From NCBI GenBank assembly GCA_022702705.1, contig JAKZJZ010000084.1:12501-76500 (forward strand): a stretch of DNA of 64,000 bases, written 5' to 3'. The notes beneath the pieces were generated by a model that worked only from the letters and a program-made list of their open reading frames with translations, was not told the DNA's origin and did no database searches. Positions within the stretch are counted from its first letter, which is position 1, and each line of letters opens with the position of its first letter. Shown piece by piece: positions 59,322-64,000 of this stretch. The translations under genes and the position numbers were made by a program. Source of the stretch: Papilionanthe hookeriana x Papilionanthe teres. Lineage: Eukaryota; Streptophyta; Magnoliopsida; Asparagales; Orchidaceae.

Positions 59322-59743
59322 TTTGCTCAGAGAAGTGAAGCTTCGATCTGAGGGTTGTGTCACCTTCGATTGGGTCCAGGCAAGCTCCAGATGAAGTCTC
59401 TGGCTCTGGGAAATTGTCTAGGTATGAAAGTGACCAAGCCCGATCACAAAGCTTGGAGGCTAGAAGCAATGGTTGGCCTGGTGAGGGGGCTTTTGCTGGG
59501 GAACTTCTCCTCTTGGTCTGGTGAAGGTGTAGGAACAATCAATTTGGAGATTGACTCATTGTGGTGAAGTGTCCTGTTTTTGGGTGAATTTTCAACTCAA
59601 AAATTGAGCTCTGTTAATGGGGATTAGGGCAAAGGAACACTGGGGATCAACTGTTCTGGGTTAAGAGAGGGTCCTGGAGCAATTTTGGCAGAGTTTCCTT
59701 AAGGTCAGGTTCATCTCCCTTTTTTGGCCAAGAGGTGGTGGTG

Positions 59744-59751
59744 TTTAAATA
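59744..59751 (-). promoter_or_regulatory. TATA-like box in the solo LTR
   Basis: Minus strand TATTTAAA in CCTATTTAAACACCACC. Confidence 0.45.
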
Positions 59752-62137
59752 GGCATGGCTGGAGGGCTTCCCAGGGGCAATTGGAGGCTGGGATCAGCTG
59801 CTCAAGGGAGGAGAAGAAGAGCTCTGGTGTCCACTAGGGTTGAGACAGCTCAACAAGGGAGAATTAAATTTTTTGGGTCACATGGAGCTCTCGGCCATGG
59901 TGTTTTCCGGCGGCTGTGGTGGCTGGCCGGCCAGGCATGGGTCACCATCTGACTCAGTGGGGTCAGGGGTTGAATTGGTGAAGTCAATTGGAGTTTGACA
60001 TGTGTAAAAAGCTTGATTAAAATGGAATGGGGGAGAGTGTATTTTGGGCTTGGTTTGGTCAATCCATGGAAATAGGCTTGGTGCACCTCCCCAAGACCTG
60101 ATTTTGAGCTGAGGGAATCATTTAGGTCAACTTGTAAGGGGTGGTGAAGTCTCCATCCATAGTGAGGTGGCTAAGCATGGTTTAGAGTGTGACATGAGTA
60201 TGGTTAAAAATACTTAATGAAAGATTAGGAAAGGGTCCCCTCTTCTTGCCATTAATGGCTTGATGAGGTGGAAAGTGGCTTCCATGGCTCCCATGTGGCT
60301 TGTACATGGCTCAATGGCTCACATTTGGCTTGAAAAAAACTTGGTCAATTTCATAAAAGGGGATTTTATGAACTTTGGCATTTTTGGTGGAAATTTGGAT
60401 GAAGCTTTATTTGGAATTATTTGATCATTGGTTTAGGACTTAGGGGTGATTTTAATTTAATGGATGATTTAGAGAAATGTCATGTGGGCTTTGGATAAAT
60501 TTTGGGCCTTTGGATGTGGTGGAAGTGGGCTTTTAGAATGGTTTAAGAAAGTGGGCCTTTAGGCTTGAAAATAAATTGGTGGATCGAAATTTTGTGAGGG
60601 ATCATGCCAAATAAATGTTGCAATTGGTTTAGGTATGTGTCATGAGTGGTTTGGAACAAGTGTGAAGTGATTTTGAATTGAATTGGGTTTAATGTAGGAT
60701 CTTTATTTAAAGGGGCCAAAGTGGGCCAAATTGGGCTAACTTGGGCTAAGGTTGGGCTAAAGTTGGATTTGATGTAAAATTAATGTTGAGAAATGTTTGT
60801 GGGAGTGTTACAAAGAGTTTTCAACTTTGGTTGGGATTTGATTTTGGGATTTGGGCCCATTTGGGTTAGGTTTGGGCTTAGGTCAATTTAAGAGGTTTTG
60901 GTTTTGGGTTAGGTTTGGGTGGGGTTTAGGTTCAAATTTGGGGCAAATCAAGTTAGTGTTTTGTTTGTGGGGATGTTAGGAAGATTTTAGAAAAGATTTG
61001 GGGCCAATCGGGGTTGAGTTGGGTTGGTTTGGGCTAGGTTTAGGTCATGGGCCAAAATTGGGCCTTAGGCTTCAAATTGAAATTGGGCTCAAATGTCAAT
61101 CAAATTGGACTTTTATTTGGTCTAAATTGATTTTGGGGATGTTTATTTGAAATTTAGAATTGAATTGGACCAAAATTGAGGTCAATTGGGGTGGTTTGGT
61201 TTGACATTGGGTTCACTTGGGTTAAAAATGTGTCAAATTGGGGGTTTTGATAAAAGTGGGGTAAATTGGAAAAATTAACCAATAGTGTAGTTGAACAAAA
61301 TGAAATTGGGAATATTTGAGATTTTCTGGAATTTTTTGAATTTTTGGATTTTTGGGCTAAGAAGGGCATTTCGGGTATTTGGAGGGTATTGGGGGTACTT
61401 TTTGGAATTTTTGGTATTTTTGGCTATGGATGATCAATTTGAGTGGGGGGAAATGTTTAAGATTGATTTTGAGGAATTTTGGGTAATTTAGGTGATTTTG
61501 TAAATTTTGGGTAATTTAGGTGATTTTGTAAATTTTGGGTAGTTTCAAGGGCTTTTGGTAGGTTTAGTAGGTCCGGGGCCCCGGGGGTCAAAAATTGAAA
61601 TTTTGCGAAAATGAAGATTGATCAAATTTGAGTGAAATGGAATCATTTTGGTTGAGCCATAAAGCCATATTAAGCTCATATAAGCCATGAGAGGACTCAT
61701 TTGAGGCATTCACTATGTTGTTCCTAACCCTCTTAGCCAGGGGCTTAGGGGTTAAGGACCATCCATATGAATTACCTACATGAGTCGGGAAGTCGAAGTT
61801 GGGTGAGAGTGTGGTTTTAGGACTTGGAATGTGTGTCGAGTGTAGTGTATGTGCAAGTCAACCCTCACTAGACCAGGCCATCCAGGGTATTCCTAAGGCC
61901 AAAAAGTCCTATAGGGAACTCATCCTTTAAACCTCCACATTTGATTTCAAACCTCTAGGTGATTAGGGGTCTACAATCAAGCTTGTGGGGTTTGTAGGGA
62001 GTTAAGAAGTGTTTGAATTTCTAAGTGGTGGGTTCCATTTCTAGTCCTCTAAGATTAGTAAAAGGAAAAGCCTAAGGATAGATCCTAAGTACTAAGGAGT
62101 GAGAAAAGAAGAGACCTCATCAAAAATGAGGTCAACA

Positions 62138-62142
62138 ATGTC
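62138..62142. other. Target-site duplication ATGTC, right copy
   Basis: Matches 54655-54659; the shared LTR resumes here. Confidence 0.9.
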
Positions 62143-62442
62143 ACAAATCTTTTAGTTTATTTAATAGAGCCCCATCATCAAGCAGTGTGTCTATTCTTCG
62201 GGATAAATACACGGTTTGTGGTGCGATGCTGGTTTATATAAACTATTCGGGATGTGAGATCGGTTTGATTTCATATCTTAAAAATTTCAAACTTAAAGTT
62301 ATTTACAAAATTAAATGCTTCTTTCTAAAACTATATATATATATATATATATTTAAATTAAATTTAAAATTTAAAATTCGCCGACAATTTCTGTAGGCGA
62401 CCCCCTTTTCAAAACACAACCTAAAAATATGCTGACAATTTC

Positions 62443-62460
62443 TGGCGACTCCACTGGGGA
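62443..62460 (+). promoter_or_regulatory. Primer-binding site, tRNA-Arg (second internal region)
   Basis: TGGCGACTCCACTGGGGA, five bases after the LTR end. It differs from the site at 8290 by G to A at one position, which matches the other common plant tRNA-Arg 3' end (CAGTGGAGTCG). Confidence 0.9.
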
Positions 62461-62985
62461 CTAGTTCCTCTTTCCATTTTGATCAGTTGGTTTTGCTTTC
62501 ATAAATCGGTAGTGTATCCATGTCCCTAGTTGAGCAAACTACCATTCTTCCGTAGGAATACCCCGTTCATTTCTGTCTTGAACTAGTATAATCAACTTCT
62601 CTTGGATTTAGGAGCCATTGTTTAGACGCCCCTAAACAGAGTGGTTCTGAAATCCTTTTACCTCTTTTCTAAGGTGGGGTGGACCCCCAATAGGTGTTAG
62701 TTTAGGAGTGGTCCTTCGAGTCGAGAAGTCTTGCATAAGACTTTCTCTTCCTTTCCAATTCTAAATCGGGCCCTTTACCTTTTCTATAACCTTTTTCCTT
62801 TAATTGTTTTGTTTCTAACAAACAAACCCACTAATAAACAACCTTCTAATAAACAATCTCTTTTAAAAAGCACAAATACACTAAGATAAACGAAAATGTG
62901 TTCGGACTCTTTCTTTTTCGTCCTAAACTTTACGATGAAAGGAAGTATAATTCAAGACTGACATTGAAAATCTGCCCTACAGAAA
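62461..62985. other. Leader between PBS and ORF1 (second internal region)
   Basis: About 525 bp matching 8308-8833, no gene. It ends TCTGCCCTACAG AAAATG, a possible 3' splice site directly before the ORF1 ATG. Confidence 0.65.
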
Positions 62986-64000
62986 ATGACTGCCCCTAAG
63001 TTAATCTTCTCCTTCACCAATGGAATGGACTTCACCGTTTACAAGGATGAGCTGCCCGACAATGGAATCATCCGTTTTGGATAAGGATTTGGTAATACAG
63101 ATGTTAAGTTCGCTGATGTCACTCTCTTCACACTAATGGACAAAGTGTCAGAAACTGAGAAACCCCTGATTGAGTTCAACCTGAAATCGACTCAAGAATT
63201 CCCTCCCCGTAAAGGGTTCCGGCGGAAAGGAGTACTACCGTTCGTAGGAGGATCGTTGTCTCTACCCCCACCGGTTTAGTCATCTCCGCACCTACCCGGC
63301 TTCGCCAAACTGAAGGGGAAGGAAGTCCAAGTCCGTGATGAGCTCGTCACCGCGGTACGCAGTTTCTGTCGCAATACCATCTATTTTTGAGATTGGGTCC
63401 AATTCGAGAGTTGCACCCCTAACTCGGACTCAAAGGAGAAATAGAGCGAAAGATCGCCAAGATCGAGAAAGCCAAAGCTGTCGAAGTTGCTTTTCTAGAA
63501 GAAATTCCCGAGGAAAGAGAAGAACCGCCTCGAGTATATACCTCGTTGGAAGGGAGTAGGTTTCACCCCTCTCTCGTTGCATCGGATGAAGAAGATGTCT
63601 GAAGGATTGCTGCTACACTACCCCGACCAGCATACTATAGTAACTGCAAAAGAAAAAGGGTTAAGACTACGCCATTTGCTATACTGCAAGCTGTGAAAGA
63701 AAGATTGGCAAAGAAATAAATATGCCCTATGTCAGAAATCTTAAGAAGGATGGGACGGGTGCCAGCTAAATCCCGCCTCAGACCGCGAATAGAGTCTGTT
63801 GCTGCCACAGAGAAACCAAAGAAGAAGATAAAAGCCAGTTCACCCGTTGTTGTATCGGGTCTGCAAATTAGGGAGGATACTACCTTCCAGCATATAGCCG
63901 ACAGATCATCCGGTCCTAGGCTTTCGGCTGCAAGAAGGATGGTATGGCGACCTACTACTGGCGAGCTAAGACCAAAACAATGTCCCGAGAAGAAAAGTCT
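62986..64000 (+). pseudogene. ORF1 domain (third copy), broken and cut by window edge
   Basis: ATG at 62986 opens M-T-A-P-K-L-I-F-S-F-T-N-G-M-D-F. A TAA at 63082-63084 replaces a Gln codon of the nested copy. Small indels between 63220 and 63540 shift the frame. L-T-R-T-Q-R-R-N is readable near 63419, the basic and acidic tracts after it, and M-V-W-R-P-T-T-G-E-L at the right edge. This copy keeps the segment missing from the outer copy and so shows the original continuity of ORF1. Confidence 0.7.

Larger units (their letters stand above)
54660..62137 (-). mobile_element. Solo LTR of the same family (minus strand, 7,478 bp)
   Basis: Complete LTR with TG..CA ends and flanking ATGTC duplications but no internal region, the usual outcome of recombination between the two LTRs of one insertion. 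It is more diverged from the other LTRs than the nested pair is within itself; for example the terminal hairpin near 55000 is degraded. It retains the TATA-like box (59744-59751), the splice-donor-like site (exon end 59321), the CpG-dense block (58945-59150) and the pentanucleotide tract (about 56820-57130). Confidence 0.92.
4784..62437 (+). mobile_element. Outer giant Tat/Ogre-like Ty3/gypsy retrotransposon (+ strand), twice interrupted
   Basis: The element consists of a partial 5' LTR (4784-8284), a tRNA-Arg PBS, ORF1-gag-pro-RT-RNaseH-aRNH-integrase, an ALKBH-type ORF, a hairpin array, and the next LTR (47391-62437). A complete minus-strand relative is inserted in integrase, and a solo LTR in the downstream LTR. 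Removing the 26,610 bp of insertion plus duplicated target leaves an internal region of about 12.5 kb. The downstream LTR without its solo LTR is about 7.56 kb, so the unbroken element would be about 27.6 kb. The downstream LTR also serves as the 5' LTR of another internal region from 62438. The coding region has many stops and frameshifts, so this copy is not autonomous. Confidence 0.9.
47391..62437 (+). repeat. LTR shared between two outer internal regions (7.56 kb without insertion)
   Basis: Starts TGTTGACCTC and ends ATGCTGACA, followed by ATTTC and a PBS. It is the 3' LTR of the internal region at 8285-47390 and equally the 5' LTR of the region from 62438. A minus-strand solo LTR (54660-62137) interrupts it. 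The last segment (62138-62437) matches 7990-8284. It keeps a TATA-like box, splice-donor-like site, CpG-dense block (about 50330-50545) and the pentanucleotide tract (about 52390-52700). Confidence 0.9.
62438..64000 (+). mobile_element. Second outer internal region (tandem copy), cut by window edge
   Basis: Follows the shared LTR directly, with PBS, leader and ORF1 in the same order as 8285-9780. It is a different copy: it keeps a segment of about 40 bp near 63763-63812 that is missing at 9605 and has its own stops. The rest of the element lies beyond the window. Confidence 0.9.

Overview
This is repeat-rich plant nuclear DNA, with no cellular gene and no tRNA or rRNA gene that I can support. 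Almost all of it from position 4784 onward belongs to one family of giant Ty3/gypsy LTR retrotransposons of the Tat/Ogre type. The evidence is a primer-binding site complementary to the 3' end of plant tRNA-Arg, gag-protease-RT-RNaseH-integrase order, a second archaeal-type RNase H before integrase, and an extra domain before gag. LTRs are about 7.5 kb and full elements about 27.6 kb. The host is probably a large-genome flowering plant; I cannot name it.

Layout. 1-4783: an array of ~80-bp units rich in TTGAC/GTCAA, then AT microsatellites, with one satellite/AT segment duplicated. 4784-8284: the 3' part of the 5' LTR of the outer element (+ strand). 8285-47390: its internal region, split inside integrase by a complete second element on the minus strand (16055-42659; 5-bp target duplication GTGGC; LTRs 16055-23504 and 36322-42659). 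Integrase resumes at 42660. 47391-62437: the next LTR, split by a solo LTR on the minus strand (54660-62137; target duplication ATGTC). 62438-64000: directly after this LTR comes another PBS and a second internal region, so the outer family sits as a tandem LTR-internal-LTR-internal array running off the right edge.

How the parts work together. The extra N-terminal domain (ORF1), gag, protease, RT, RNase H, archaeal RNase H and integrase appear to have been one reading frame of about 2,750 codons, now broken by stops and frameshifts in both copies. Downstream of integrase lies a second ORF of about 495 codons whose C-terminal half is an ALKBH9-type 2-oxoglutarate/Fe(II) dioxygenase, the plant family that removes N6-methyladenosine from RNA. 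Its N-terminal part resembles ORF1. A pyrimidine-rich splice-acceptor-like site precedes its ATG in both copies, and the LTRs hold a conserved TATA-like box and splice-donor-like site, so it may be made from a spliced subgenomic RNA. Between this ORF and the 3' LTR is an array of ~32-bp hairpin units with a shared loop and covarying stems.

The most notable points are the RNA-demethylase-like gene carried by a retrotransposon, its ORF1-like N-terminus, the hairpin array, and two lesions (RT motif A Asp to Tyr; a TGA after RT) shared by both copies. All boundaries, identities and counts were read by eye; no database search was run.
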